Source: Achromobacter veterisilvae (lineage in GTDB: Bacteria; Pseudomonadota; Gammaproteobacteria; Burkholderiales; Burkholderiaceae_B). From it: 64,000 bases of DNA. The notes beneath the pieces are model-generated. The model searched no databases, was not told where the DNA came from, and saw only the letters and a list, made by a program, of their open reading frames with translations. Numbering within the stretch: the stretch's first letter is position 1; every line of letters starts with the position of its first letter. This document shows positions 52,318 through 61,419 of this stretch, in pieces. The stretch is taken from the NCBI RefSeq assembly GCF_900496975.1, contig NZ_UFQC01000001.1, positions 1-64,000 on the forward strand, written 5' to 3'. The position numbers and the translations under genes are program-made.

Positions 52318-53654
52318 TGCGCCTGGTCCGCCGCTGGAGCCTGTTGCTGGCCATGGCGCTGGCCGTTCCGCTGCAGGCGCAGGAGGCGCCCGTACTGCGC
52401 GTGACCGCCAAGGCGGCGGCGCAGGGGCAGACCGGCGCCACGGTCCAGTTGCAACTGGAAGTGATGACGTCCACCTGGTTCACGCAACCGCCCCGGCTGC
52501 CCAAGCTGGACCTGCCCGGCGTACTGGTGACTCCGCCTTCGGGCGAAGCCGAGCTGGTGCGCGCCAACCAGGACGGCCAGGCCTTGAGCGGCCTGCGCTA
52601 CACCTATCTGCTGAGCGCGCAGTCGGCCGGCACGATCCAGATCCCGGCCTTGAGCGTGACCGCGCAGTTGGGTCCGGGCGGCGCGCCGGTCACGGCCGAA
52701 AGCGCGCCCTTGTCCATCGTGTTCGGCGGCGATGCCCAGCCGGGGAAGGTCGTGGGCGCACTGACCGTGACGCAGGCGTTCGCGCTGGCGCCCGACCCGA
52801 TGGTGCAGGGCGGCCGCGTCACGCGCAGCGTCACCCAGCGGGCCGATGGGGTGCAGGCGATGCTCCTGCCGCCGGCCCCGCTTGCGGACGTGCCGCATTT
52901 CAAGCGCTATCCGCGCGAACCCGAGGTCGTCACGCTGACGGATGGGCGCGGCGGCTTCGTGGGCGGGCAGCGGATAGACCGGGCCGACTACGTCGCGCAG
53001 GAAGCCGGCAGTTTCGCGCTGCCGCCCCTCACCCTGAACTGGGCCGACGAGCACAGCGGCGCGCCGCAGAGCAAGACACTGCCCGGTCGCCAGATCGAAG
53101 TCGCCGCCGCGCCGCAGGCGGCGCCGCCGTTCTCGCTGGCCGACGACCTCGCCCGGCTGCGCCATGGCCTGCGCTGGGCCTTGCCGGCATGGGCCATGCC
53201 GGCGCTCATCGGCTTGGCCGCGGCGGGACTGGCGCTGTGGCTGGGATGGACGTGGTGGAGACGGCTGGCACGCGCCCTGATTGCCGCGGCCGGGGCTGGC
53301 CGGACACGCTGGCGGACCAGCGAAACCCGCTATTGGCTCGCCTGGCGCCGCGAAGCGCGCGGTACGCAGCCGGTGCTGAGCGATTGCTATCGATGGATAC
53401 GGCGCAGCAGCGGGGCGGTGGCCTTGCGCGCGGCGCTGGCGCCCATGGCAGAAGGGGACCGCCAGCTTGCGGAAAACACACTGCGGCAAGTCTACGGCGC
53501 GGGCGGAGGACATGCGGATTGGCGGGCTCGGCTGGCGGCCCGCAGCCGCGCGTGGCGCAAAGCCTGGCGTAGGCGCCGGCCGGCCCGCGCCGCCTTGCCG
53601 GCCGGGCTGAATCCTGTGGACCAAGGGCGCAATGCGCGCATGGGGAGAAGCTGA
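52314..53654 (+). CDS. BatD-like periplasmic/membrane protein
   Basis: A 446-residue protein. A signal peptide (LVRRWSLLLAMALAVPLQAQ) is followed by a BatD-type all-beta ectodomain (VLRVTAKAAAQGQTGATVQL, TVTQAFALAPDPMVQGGRVT), a single membrane helix near 295-315 (AMPALIGLAAAGLALWLGWTWW), and a basic cytosolic tail of about 130 residues. BatD proteins form the periplasmic part of MoxR-vWA machines. The start overlaps the preceding stop by ATGA, and its stop overlaps the next start by one base (TGATG). Confidence 0.87.
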   Translation: MMRLVRRWSLLLAMALAVPLQAQEAPVLRVTAKAAAQGQTGATVQLQLEVMTSTWFTQPPRLPKLDLPGVLVTPPSGEAELVRANQDGQALSGLRYTYLLSAQSAGTIQIPALSVTAQLGPGGAPVTAESAPLSIVFGGDAQPGKVVGALTVTQAFALAPDPMVQGGRVTRSVTQRADGVQAMLLPPAPLADVPHFKRYPREPEVVTLTDGRGGFVGGQRIDRADYVAQEAGSFALPPLTLNWADEHSGAPQSKTLPGRQIEVAAAPQAAPPFSLADDLARLRHGLRWALPAWAMPALIGLAAAGLALWLGWTWWRRLARALIAAAGAGRTRWRTSETRYWLAWRREARGTQPVLSDCYRWIRRSSGAVALRAALAPMAEGDRQLAENTLRQVYGAGGGHADWRARLAARSRAWRKAWRRRRPARAALPAGLNPVDQGRNARMGRS

Positions 53655-54682
53655 TGCGGCGTTTCAATGAACTCGAACCGATGCGGCGCTGGCTCGCATG
53701 GATGTGGCTGTGCGCATTGTGCCTGCTGGCGGGCTGCGCGGCGCCGCAATCCCAGACGCGCGCCGATCTGCCGTCCTGGGCGGACGGGCCATCGCGCAGC
53801 GCCATCGTCGATTTCGTGGATTCGGTGACGCGGCCGGGAAGCCCGGATTTCGTGGCGCCGGATGCCCGCATCGCGGTTTTTGACAACGACGGCACGCTCT
53901 GGAGCGAGCAGCCCATGTATTTCGAGCTGCTGTTCGCGCTGGACGAGGTCCGCGCCCAGGCGCCGTCCCATCCCGAATGGAACCGCCAGCAACCGTTCAA
54001 GGCCGTGTTGGAAGGAGATCAGGCCGCGCTCGCCAAGTCGGGCGAACGCGGCATGATGGAAATCGTCGCCGCCACCCACACCGGCATGACCGTGGACCAG
54101 TTCACGCAGCGCGTCGGCAACTGGCTGCGCGCCGCGCGCCACCCGCGCACCGGCGAGCCCTACACCAGCATGACTTATGCGCCCATGCGGGAGCTGCTGG
54201 ACTACCTGCGCGCCCGCGGCTTCAAGACCTACATCGTCTCCGGCGGCGAAGTCGAATTCATGCGCCCGTGGACGCAGGCGGCTTACGGCATTCCGCCGGA
54301 ACAGGTCATCGGCACCGGTTTCACCACCGAGTTCCAGGCCGAGGGCGGCGCATTCCAGCTCATGCGCCAGCCCAAGCTGGAATTCAACGACGACGGTCCG
54401 GGCAAGCCGGTGGCGATTCAACGCTATATCGGACGCCGCCCGATCCTGGCGTTCGGGAATTCCGACGGCGACCTGCAAATGCTGCAGTGGACCGCGGCCG
54501 GACCCGGCAGGCGCTTCGCCGGCCTGGTGCATCACACCGACGCCAGGCGCGAGTGGGCCTACGACCGGAATTCGAGCTTCGGCCGCCTGGACAAGGCCTT
54601 GGACGAGGCGCGCGGCAAGGGATGGACGATCGTCGATATGGAGAAGGAGTGGAAGCGGATCTACGTGTTTGAAAAGCCTTGA
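53654..54682 (+). CDS. HAD-superfamily phosphatase, predicted lipoprotein
   Basis: A 342-residue hydrolase. The signal peptide ends in the lipobox LLAGC28. The HAD motifs are motif I D77-N-D79-G-T (IAVFDNDGTLW), motif II in YIVSGGEVEFMRP, a Lys region near LDEARGKG, and the metal-binding GNSDGDLQM near residue 275. A helical cap lies between motifs I and II. HAD phosphatases cleave phosphate esters; an exported lipoprotein form must act on periplasmic substrates. Its place between BatD and the sulfatase suggests it shares their substrate or regulates the machine. Confidence 0.87.
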   Translation: MRRFNELEPMRRWLAWMWLCALCLLAGCAAPQSQTRADLPSWADGPSRSAIVDFVDSVTRPGSPDFVAPDARIAVFDNDGTLWSEQPMYFELLFALDEVRAQAPSHPEWNRQQPFKAVLEGDQAALAKSGERGMMEIVAATHTGMTVDQFTQRVGNWLRAARHPRTGEPYTSMTYAPMRELLDYLRARGFKTYIVSGGEVEFMRPWTQAAYGIPPEQVIGTGFTTEFQAEGGAFQLMRQPKLEFNDDGPGKPVAIQRYIGRRPILAFGNSDGDLQMLQWTAAGPGRRFAGLVHHTDARREWAYDRNSSFGRLDKALDEARGKGWTIVDMEKEWKRIYVFEKP

Positions 54683-54726
54683 TTGTTTCTGTCGACCAGG
54701 GGCCCTACGCGGGCAAGGAGAGCAGG

Positions 54727-56349
54727 ATGAAAGCAAGACGATGGATAGGAGCGGCGCTGATGGCCGCCAGCGGCTTGGCGCTGATGGGCGGAGCACATGC
54801 CCAGAGCGCGCCGGCCAAGGGCCAGGATGCTGGCAAGAAGCCGAACATACTCATCATTTTCGGCGATGATATCGGCCAGGCGAACATCAGTGCTTACACC
54901 CGGGGCGTGGTCGGCTACACCACGCCGAATATCGACCGTATCGCCAAGGAAGGGATGATCTTCACGGACTACTACGCCGAGAATAGCTGCACGGCGGGGC
55001 GGTCCACCTTCATCACCGGCCAGGTGCCGCGCCGCACCGGCCTCTCCAAGGTCGGCATGCCTGGCGCGCCCGTCGGCCTGCAGGACCGCGATATCACGAT
55101 CGCGCAGGCGCTGAAGTCCCATGGCTACGTCACGGCGCAGTTCGGCAAGAACCACCTTGGGGACCGCGACGAATACCTGCCGACCAAGCACGGCTTCGAC
55201 GAGTTCTTCGGCAACCTTTACCACCTGAATGCCGAAGAAGAGCCGGAACGCCCGTACTGGCCCAAGGACTCCAAGGACCCCATCTTCAAAAGCTACCAAC
55301 CGCGCGGCGTCATCAAAGCCAGCGCCGACGGCAAGATCGAGGACACCGGCGCCTTGACCTCCAAGCGCATGGAAACGATCGACGACGAAACGGTGGGAGC
55401 GGCGCTCGACTATCTGGACAAGCACGGCAAGGGCGACAAGCCGTTCTTCCTGTGGATGAACACGACCCGCATGCACGTGTACACCCATATTCGTCCGGAG
55501 CACCGGGGCAAGAGCGGCATGCCGGGCAATGAATATGCCGACGGCATGTGGGAGCATGACCAGGACGTGGGCAAGCTGTTGAAGAAGCTGGACGACCTGG
55601 GCATAGCCGACAACACCATCGTCGTCTACACGACCGACAACGGCCCCAACCAGTTCAGTTGGCCGGATGCCGCGACGACGCCGTTCCGCAACGAGAAGAA
55701 TTCAAACTGGGAAGGCGCATATCGCGTGCCGGCGATGGTCCGCTGGCCGGGCCACGTTCCCGCCGGCGAGGTCAAGACCGGCATCGTTTCCGGCCTGGAC
55801 TGGTTCCCCACGCTGCTCGCCGCGGTGGGCGATACGGACGTCAAGGAGCGTTTGCTGAAGGGATGGACGCCGAACGGCGCAGGCAAGAGCTATAAGGTCC
55901 ATCTCGACGGCTACAACCAGCTCGACTACCTGACGGGCAAGAGTCCGGACAGCGCGCGGAACGACTTCTATTACTTCAACGACGACGGCCTGCTGGTGGC
56001 GATGCGGTACCAGAACTGGAAGGCCGTGTTCTGCGAACAACAGGCGCCCGGCGGTTTCGCTGTCTGGAAAGATCCGTTCGTGTGCTTGCGCGTGCCGAAG
56101 CTGTACAACCTGCGGATGGATCCTTACGAGCGTGCGGACGTAGTCTCCAACCAGTATTACGACTGGCTCGTCAAGAACGACTATCTGGTTCTCATGGCGT
56201 CGATGAAGGCGGCGGATTTCCTGCAGACGTTCATCGAGTATCCGCCCAGCCAGCGCCCGGCCTCGTTCAGCGTGGACCAGGTCCAGGCCGAGGTGGACCG
56301 CGCGATCGAAAAGCAGTTCGAAGAAGCGTCGAAAAAGCAGGGCAAATAG
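54727..56349 (+). CDS. exported type I sulfatase (alkaline-phosphatase fold), CTAGR active site
   Basis: A 540-residue sulfatase with signal peptide (MKARRWIGAALMAASG, cleavage near AHA-QS). Metal ligands D47-D48 lie in ILIIFGDDIGQANI. The modified residue is C88 in NSCTAGRSTF, the C-x-A-x-R form of the sulfatase motif, and it would become formylglycine. Other catalytic groups are K-x-H in FGKNHLGDRDE, DN in VYTTDNGPNQF, and K in NEKNSNWEGAYRVP. It hydrolyses sulfate esters with a Ca2+ in the active site. The Shine-Dalgarno AAGGAG precedes it. The natural substrate is unknown. Confidence 0.93.
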   Translation: MKARRWIGAALMAASGLALMGGAHAQSAPAKGQDAGKKPNILIIFGDDIGQANISAYTRGVVGYTTPNIDRIAKEGMIFTDYYAENSCTAGRSTFITGQVPRRTGLSKVGMPGAPVGLQDRDITIAQALKSHGYVTAQFGKNHLGDRDEYLPTKHGFDEFFGNLYHLNAEEEPERPYWPKDSKDPIFKSYQPRGVIKASADGKIEDTGALTSKRMETIDDETVGAALDYLDKHGKGDKPFFLWMNTTRMHVYTHIRPEHRGKSGMPGNEYADGMWEHDQDVGKLLKKLDDLGIADNTIVVYTTDNGPNQFSWPDAATTPFRNEKNSNWEGAYRVPAMVRWPGHVPAGEVKTGIVSGLDWFPTLLAAVGDTDVKERLLKGWTPNGAGKSYKVHLDGYNQLDYLTGKSPDSARNDFYYFNDDGLLVAMRYQNWKAVFCEQQAPGGFAVWKDPFVCLRVPKLYNLRMDPYERADVVSNQYYDWLVKNDYLVLMASMKAADFLQTFIEYPPSQRPASFSVDQVQAEVDRAIEKQFEEASKKQGK

Positions 56350-56357
56350 GGAAGGGA

Positions 56358-56380
56358 GCGGCGGGTGTTACACCCGCCGC
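56358..56380. terminator. 10-bp perfect hairpin after the sulfatase gene
   Basis: GCGGCGGGTG and its exact complement CACCCGCCGC enclose a TTA loop 9 bases after the sulfatase stop. No T run follows, so it may be an mRNA-stabilising or partial-termination stem that separates sulfatase expression from the next gene, 33 bases on. Confidence 0.5.
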
Positions 56381-56412
56381 CGCGCTTCGCCAACGTTGGA
56401 GAGCGGCAACTT

Positions 56413-58935
56413 ATGAGTTCATCGCTGCGGAACATGCCGGCTCAAGCCTCGGCCGGCACGCGGGCGCGGCCCGCCGTCGGCCTGTGGGCCCCGGCGGGCC
56501 TGTTGGTTTTTTCCGGCGCGGCCGCATTGATCTTCCAGATTCTATGGATCAAGCAGCTATCGCTGATCGTCGGCGTGGAGGTCCACGCCATCGCCGTCGC
56601 CGTCAGCGCGTTCTTCTTCGGCCTCGCCTTGGGCAGCGCCTGGCTGGGACGCCTGGCCGACCGCAGCGCGCGGCCTTTGCGCCTGTACGCGGGCATCGAA
56701 CTCGGCGTGGCCTTGCTTGCCCTGGGGGTGACCTGGGCGCTGGCGCATGGCGGGCCGCTGTTCGCGCGCGCCGAACAGGCATGGTCCTGGCTTGCCTGGC
56801 TGGCGATGCTGGCGGTGGTGGCGATCCCGCCGATATTGATGGGCGGAACCTTGCCGGTATTGTTGCGGGCCTGCGGCGCCGGCCAGGTCGGCCGGGCCGG
56901 CGGAGTCCTGTACGCCGCCAATACGGCCGGCGCCATCGCCGGCGCCTTGCTGCCCGCCTTCGTGCTGATCCCGGCTTATGGCGTATTCGGCACGGCTTGC
57001 GTGGCGGCGGGCTTGAATCTCGCCGCCGCGGCCGGCGCCTGGGCGCTACAGCGGCAGGCGCCGGCCGCGGCTCGCGAGGCGTCCGCCGACGTCCAAGCCC
57101 TGTCGAGCGAGGCCTGGCTGGCCATCGGGCTGTATAGCGCGGCGGGCGCGATCGCGATGGGCTATGAGGTATTGTGGTCGCAGATGGTGGTTCCTTTCAT
57201 GAGCACGCGGACTTTCGCCTTCTCCGTTGTGCTGGCCGTCTACCTCGCCGGGCTGGCGCTGGGCGCGGCGCTTTATGCGCGCTGGGAACGGCGTTTCCGC
57301 GACCCCTGGCGCATCTTCGCGCTGCTGATCGCCGGGGCCGGCGTGGCGGCGCTGCTGGAAGTGGCGCTGCTGGGCCCGTGGCTGATCGACGCCCAGTCGC
57401 TGGCCGAGGCCGCGGTCCGGCGCTGGAGCGACAGCGGCCTGGCCGGCATGAGCGCGCGCTTCGCGGTCGTCGCGGCCGTGGTGGTGCTGGTGCCGACCTT
57501 GCTGCTCGGCGCGGCGTTCCCGGCCGTGCTGCGCATCGCGGTGCCTCCGGCCAGGCGAGGGCAGGGCGCGGGGCTGGTCCTGGCGGGAAACACACTGGGC
57601 GGAATCGCCGGAACCCTGGTCGTGGCCTTCGTGCTGTTGCCGCGCCTCGGTACGGTCCGAAGCCTCGTCCTCCTGGCCGCGGCCGCGTGCGCCATCGGCA
57701 TCGCGGCGGCCTGGCGCTCCCCAGCGCCGATGGCGCGGGCGGTGTCGGTCGCGCTCCTGGGTTCCGTGCTGATCCTGGGCTGGGCGCTGCCGTCCGATCA
57801 CCTGGCGCGGCTGCTGCCGGGCGCCAAGGACGGCAAACTGGTGTTCTACGAGGAAAGCCAGGGCGGCACCGTCGCCGTGGTCGAACGCGGCGCAGGGGAG
57901 CGGCGCTTCCGGCGGCTCTACATCCAAGGGGTTTCCAACTCTGGCGACGCCATGCCGTCCCTGCGCTATATGCGGCTGCAGGCGCTGCTGCCGCTGATCG
58001 TCCACGCCGGCGAACCGCGTTCGGCCCTGGTGATCGGTTACGGAACCGGCATTACGGCGGGCGCCTTGTCGCGATATCCCGGCCTGGACCGCCGTGTGGT
58101 GGCGGAACTGCTGCCTGGCGTTCTGCGCGCAGGGGCTTTGTTCCAGGGAAGCTTCGGCGCGGCCGACGATCCGGGCCTGGACCGCCGTTTGCGTGACGGA
58201 CGGCGCGAATTGCTGGCCAGCCAGGAACGCTATGACCTGATCACCCTGGAACCGCCGCCGCCTTCGGCCGCGGGCGTGGTCAATCTCTATTCCCGCGATT
58301 TTTACCAACTGGCGGCCGCGCGCCTGAATCCTCAGGGCGTCGTCGCGCAGTGGCTGCCGCTACCCACGCAGAACCTGGACGACACGCGCGCCTTGGTGGC
58401 CAGCTTCATCGCGGTGTTTCCCCACGCCACGCTGTGGACCACCGAATTGCACGAGATGCTGTTGATCGGATCCTTGCAGCCCATGCCCCTGGACGCGGGG
58501 CGAATAACCGGGCGCATGGCCCAGCCGCGGTTGCGGCAAGCGCTGGCGGACGTGGGCGTCGGTTCTCCGGCGGCGCTGCTGGCGACGTGGGTGACGGACA
58601 GGGAAGGGCTGGCGCGCTTCGCGGGAGACGCGCCGCCCGTGACGGACGACCGGCCCGCCATCGAGTACGCCGCCTGGGTCAGGCCGCGCGAGATCGTGCG
58701 CACGCTGCCGGCCCTGTTGGCGCTGCGCGGCGAACCTCCGCTGGGCGCGGACGGCCCGGCCTTGAGCGCGGAAGTCGAAAACGAACGCGGCGCCCTGGAC
58801 CTCTTCTATCGCAGCGCGCTGGCGGCCTACCGGGGGAACAGGGAAGAGTGGGCCGGGAACGCGGGCGCGTTGGCGCAACTGGCGCAGGCGAATCCCTATC
58901 TGCGCTGGTTCATGGCGGGCACCGACTCGAGATGA
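56413..58935 (+). CDS. large membrane protein with C-terminal spermidine synthase-like domain
   Basis: An 840-residue fusion. The N-terminal 480 residues hold about 14 membrane helices in two similar halves (GLLVFSGAAALIFQILWIKQ, then YSAAGAIAMGYEVLWSQMVV, each with a conserved Glu/Gln-x-x-W). The C-terminal 350 residues are a spermidine-synthase-like Rossmann domain: ALVIGYGTGITAGAL is the nucleotide loop, AELLPGVLRAGALFQ carries the acidic contact, and YDLITLEPPPPSAAGVVNLY the catalytic region. No member of this common family has an assigned transport or synthase role that I know. It may belong to the sulfatase unit or begin a new one. Confidence 0.85.
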   Translation: MSSSLRNMPAQASAGTRARPAVGLWAPAGLLVFSGAAALIFQILWIKQLSLIVGVEVHAIAVAVSAFFFGLALGSAWLGRLADRSARPLRLYAGIELGVALLALGVTWALAHGGPLFARAEQAWSWLAWLAMLAVVAIPPILMGGTLPVLLRACGAGQVGRAGGVLYAANTAGAIAGALLPAFVLIPAYGVFGTACVAAGLNLAAAAGAWALQRQAPAAAREASADVQALSSEAWLAIGLYSAAGAIAMGYEVLWSQMVVPFMSTRTFAFSVVLAVYLAGLALGAALYARWERRFRDPWRIFALLIAGAGVAALLEVALLGPWLIDAQSLAEAAVRRWSDSGLAGMSARFAVVAAVVVLVPTLLLGAAFPAVLRIAVPPARRGQGAGLVLAGNTLGGIAGTLVVAFVLLPRLGTVRSLVLLAAAACAIGIAAAWRSPAPMARAVSVALLGSVLILGWALPSDHLARLLPGAKDGKLVFYEESQGGTVAVVERGAGERRFRRLYIQGVSNSGDAMPSLRYMRLQALLPLIVHAGEPRSALVIGYGTGITAGALSRYPGLDRRVVAELLPGVLRAGALFQGSFGAADDPGLDRRLRDGRRELLASQERYDLITLEPPPPSAAGVVNLYSRDFYQLAAARLNPQGVVAQWLPLPTQNLDDTRALVASFIAVFPHATLWTTELHEMLLIGSLQPMPLDAGRITGRMAQPRLRQALADVGVGSPAALLATWVTDREGLARFAGDAPPVTDDRPAIEYAAWVRPREIVRTLPALLALRGEPPLGADGPALSAEVENERGALDLFYRSALAAYRGNREEWAGNAGALAQLAQANPYLRWFMAGTDSR

Positions 58936-59092
58936 TGCGGACGGCCATGGTCACGCTGCCAAGCGGCCTGTTGGCGCATGGCGCTGCGCACGGCGAGCCG
59001 CTCTCGTTCACCGACGACCGATGCCGGACTCGACAGAAGACTCCACACGGCCGGCGTTTCCCATGGACAATGACGATGCCTGGGGTGCCCAA

Positions 59093-59353
59093 ATGAATTA
59101 CTCCCTTCTTCTTGCGGGATTGGCTGTCGTGTTCTTCGCGCTATTGCTGATTGCCATGCGGATCGGAAAATGGCTGGGGCGCGGCGCCGACGAGAAAGGC
59201 GCTCCGGGAACCGCCGTCGTCATGACGGCGGCCCTCTACATCATCATCGACTTCGAGTTCCCGCGGATCGGGACCATACGCATCGACCAGAGCGATGCCT
59301 TGCTGGTGTCGCAGCGGCAATCCATGGTCGATCCCGTTGGCCGCGCCAACTAA
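59093..59353 (+). pseudogene. internally deleted DUF4239-like membrane protein
   Basis: An intact 86-codon frame that joins two distant parts of a DUF4239 (bestrophin-like) protein. The first half, MNYSLLLAGLAVVFFALLLI followed by RIGKWLGRGADEKGAPGT, matches the family N-terminus. It then runs directly into AALYIIIDFEFPRIGTIRID, which matches the last helix and C-terminus of full-length proteins of about 250 residues. The middle of roughly 150 residues is missing while the frame is kept. A short in-frame extension to 59021 or 59063 is possible. It may be a decayed gene or a new two-helix protein. Confidence 0.6.
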
Positions 59354-59362
59354 GGGGTTTCC

Positions 59363-60346
59363 ATGGAAACGCGAATCGTGCGACCGGCGAAGGGGACAGC
59401 CGCGCGCCTGGGCGCATGCATGCTGGCCGCGGCCTGCGGCGCGCCGGCGGTGGCGTGGGGCCAGCAGGGCCTGCGGCTGAACAAGGACGACCTGCAGAAA
59501 CGCGCCAACGGCGTGCTGGCGGTGATGTCGTTTTCCATTGTTCCCGATATCACGACGAGTTCGCTCAACATAGGCAGCGGCGGCGGCTCGACCTCGGGTT
59601 CGAACGAGTTCTTCATGACGCAGTTGGGCGGCGGCGACACGATTTCCGACTCCGTCCCGATCTACCTGGAGGGAGTCCTGGCGGCCAGCCGCTACGATCC
59701 GACCTTCATCGCCACGCAGGGCGCGGAAGCGCGCCGCATCCCGACCAAATGGAACAGCGTTTCCGCCACAGGAGGCATAGGCTGGGATTTCAAGCTGACC
59801 GACGAACTCAAGCTGCGTCCCATCTTCAACTTCGCGCTGGGCAATGTAACGAGCGATCTGCGCGCGGCAAGCTGGTACGTGGGGCAACGCACCGGAAAGG
59901 ACATCGACTTCCTGGACCGGGGCTCTCTCAATGCATACGGGCTGGGCGGTTCGATCATGCTGGACTATGAGCACTACCGTCCGGGCTACGAAGTGGACGT
60001 GGAACTTCGCTATTCCGACATCCGCCTGCAGAGTTTCGACAGCTCGGCCGCGGTCAGCGGCAATGCCGTCGCCCAGTCCGCCAATCTGTGGGCCCGCTAT
60101 CGCGCACCCACAGGCATCGTCATGCTGCAGCGGCCGCTGCGCTACGTACTGGAACTGACGCACTCCGAATTCCTGGGCGACCAGAAGGGAATCCTCGGCT
60201 TCGACCGCCTGACTTCGGTGGGCGCGGGGCTGGAACTGGATTCAAGCGCCTACGACGTGTTCATCACCCGCACCCGACTGGTGGGGCGCTATGTGTTCGG
60301 CAACAATGTATCGGGCTTTTCGGTGGGGCTGGCGGTGAGCTTCTGA
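59363..60346 (+). CDS. outer-membrane beta-barrel protein of unknown family
   Basis: A 327-residue protein with a signal peptide (LGACMLAAACGAPAVAWGQQ) and a mature part built of amphipathic strands, ending SGFSVGLAVSF with the terminal Phe required for Bam-dependent insertion. Strand-like repeats include LKLRPIFNFALGNVTSDLRA, GYEVDVELRYSDIRLQSFD and YVLELTHSEFLGD. A Gly/Ser-rich loop (GSGGGSTSGSN) lies early. It resembles autotransporter-type or porin-like barrels without a passenger. AAGGGG stands 6 bases before ATG, and the DUF4239-like frame ends 9 bp upstream. It may be the port for the sulfatase substrate. Confidence 0.75.
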   Translation: METRIVRPAKGTAARLGACMLAAACGAPAVAWGQQGLRLNKDDLQKRANGVLAVMSFSIVPDITTSSLNIGSGGGSTSGSNEFFMTQLGGGDTISDSVPIYLEGVLAASRYDPTFIATQGAEARRIPTKWNSVSATGGIGWDFKLTDELKLRPIFNFALGNVTSDLRAASWYVGQRTGKDIDFLDRGSLNAYGLGGSIMLDYEHYRPGYEVDVELRYSDIRLQSFDSSAAVSGNAVAQSANLWARYRAPTGIVMLQRPLRYVLELTHSEFLGDQKGILGFDRLTSVGAGLELDSSAYDVFITRTRLVGRYVFGNNVSGFSVGLAVSF

Positions 60347-60348
60347 CA

Positions 60349-61329
60349 TCAGGGCCGCGCTCCCGAGCGAGCCAATGTGTCCCTCGGCAATTCGCCGAAT
60401 GTTCTCCGATAGTATTCGGCGAATCGCGACATATGACGAAAGCCCCATTTCATCGCAATATCGGATATGGTCGCGTCGATACTGCAAGTCAAAAAATCCC
60501 GTAGGGCGCCATTCAATCTTGCGTTCATGAACCAGCGTCCCGGCGTCATGCCCACGCTGCGACGGAAGATGATCTCCAGGGAACGCAGGGTATAGCCGCT
60601 GCGCCTTGCCACTTCGCTCAGCGCAATATCCGCCGCCTCGCCGGAGAGAACCAAGCGTTCGCATGCGGCAATAAGGCGACGGTGGCGCTCTTCCACGGGC
60701 AGATTGTCGGTCCGGAGAAGGGGAGAGGCCGAAAACAGCGCATCGACATAACCCGCGAGCAAGGAGTCGCACACGCTCTCAGCCAGCGCGGGCGTCATGC
60801 CGCCGTCGCCCGAAAGGCGCCGGGCGATTCCCATGGCGTCGTTCGTCAAGGTTCCCAGCGCCTGCCGGCCGCCGGAATGCAGGCGCACGGAATAGGCCGC
60901 GCGCTTTCTTATTTGCAGGGGCCGTCCCGTCCGCGTGAGGGCCACATTCTGAAGGCGCTCTTCCGGCACGGTGAAATTCACCCAGCGGGAGAGTCCGGTG
61001 GCGTGATACAGAAGCTCCACGCCTGGAGGATAGACCTGTATTTCCTCCGCTCCGATGACGGCGGTGTTGTACCGCGTCACCTCGCTTCCTTCGGCCATGA
61101 ACGCAATACACAGTCCATCCCTGGGCATGCTCCCTTGGGCGATTACGGGAAATTCGTAACGACCCATTTCCAGCCGGACCTCGCCGAGAACAAGCCGCTG
61201 GTGTTCCATCCTGGCCAAGTCCGATGAGACCAGGCGGTGCTCGAAAGTACTGCCGTACACCACGTCAAACGCCTGCAGAGGCTCGAGACCCGCATAGACG
61301 TGTTGCATATAGGCCGGTTGAATCGGCAT
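60349..61329 (-). CDS. AraC-family transcriptional regulator
   Basis: A 326-residue regulator. The C-terminal 100 residues carry the two helix-turn-helix motifs (IALSEVARRSGYTLRSLEII and SISDIAMKWGFRHMSRFAEY-like sequence with FRHMSRFAEYYRRTFGELP). The N-terminal 200 residues, with LVLGEVRLEMGRYEFPVIAQ, resemble the effector domain of the EutR/AraC-binding-like-2 group. The start at 61329 follows GGGAG. It is convergent with the outer-membrane protein gene (2 bp apart) and may regulate the sulfatase cluster. An upstream in-frame ATG at 61392 would add 21 residues. Confidence 0.88.
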   Translation of the reverse strand: MPIQPAYMQHVYAGLEPLQAFDVVYGSTFEHRLVSSDLARMEHQRLVLGEVRLEMGRYEFPVIAQGSMPRDGLCIAFMAEGSEVTRYNTAVIGAEEIQVYPPGVELLYHATGLSRWVNFTVPEERLQNVALTRTGRPLQIRKRAAYSVRLHSGGRQALGTLTNDAMGIARRLSGDGGMTPALAESVCDSLLAGYVDALFSASPLLRTDNLPVEERHRRLIAACERLVLSGEAADIALSEVARRSGYTLRSLEIIFRRSVGMTPGRWFMNARLNGALRDFLTCSIDATISDIAMKWGFRHMSRFAEYYRRTFGELPRDTLARSGARP

Positions 61330-61419
61330 GGCAAACACTCCCGAGAGATTTCGCTTTTTGGATAGTGCCCGAATCGGCTTGAGTCTAGTCATTTCCTCAA
61401 GAAACGTGTATTCCCCTGG

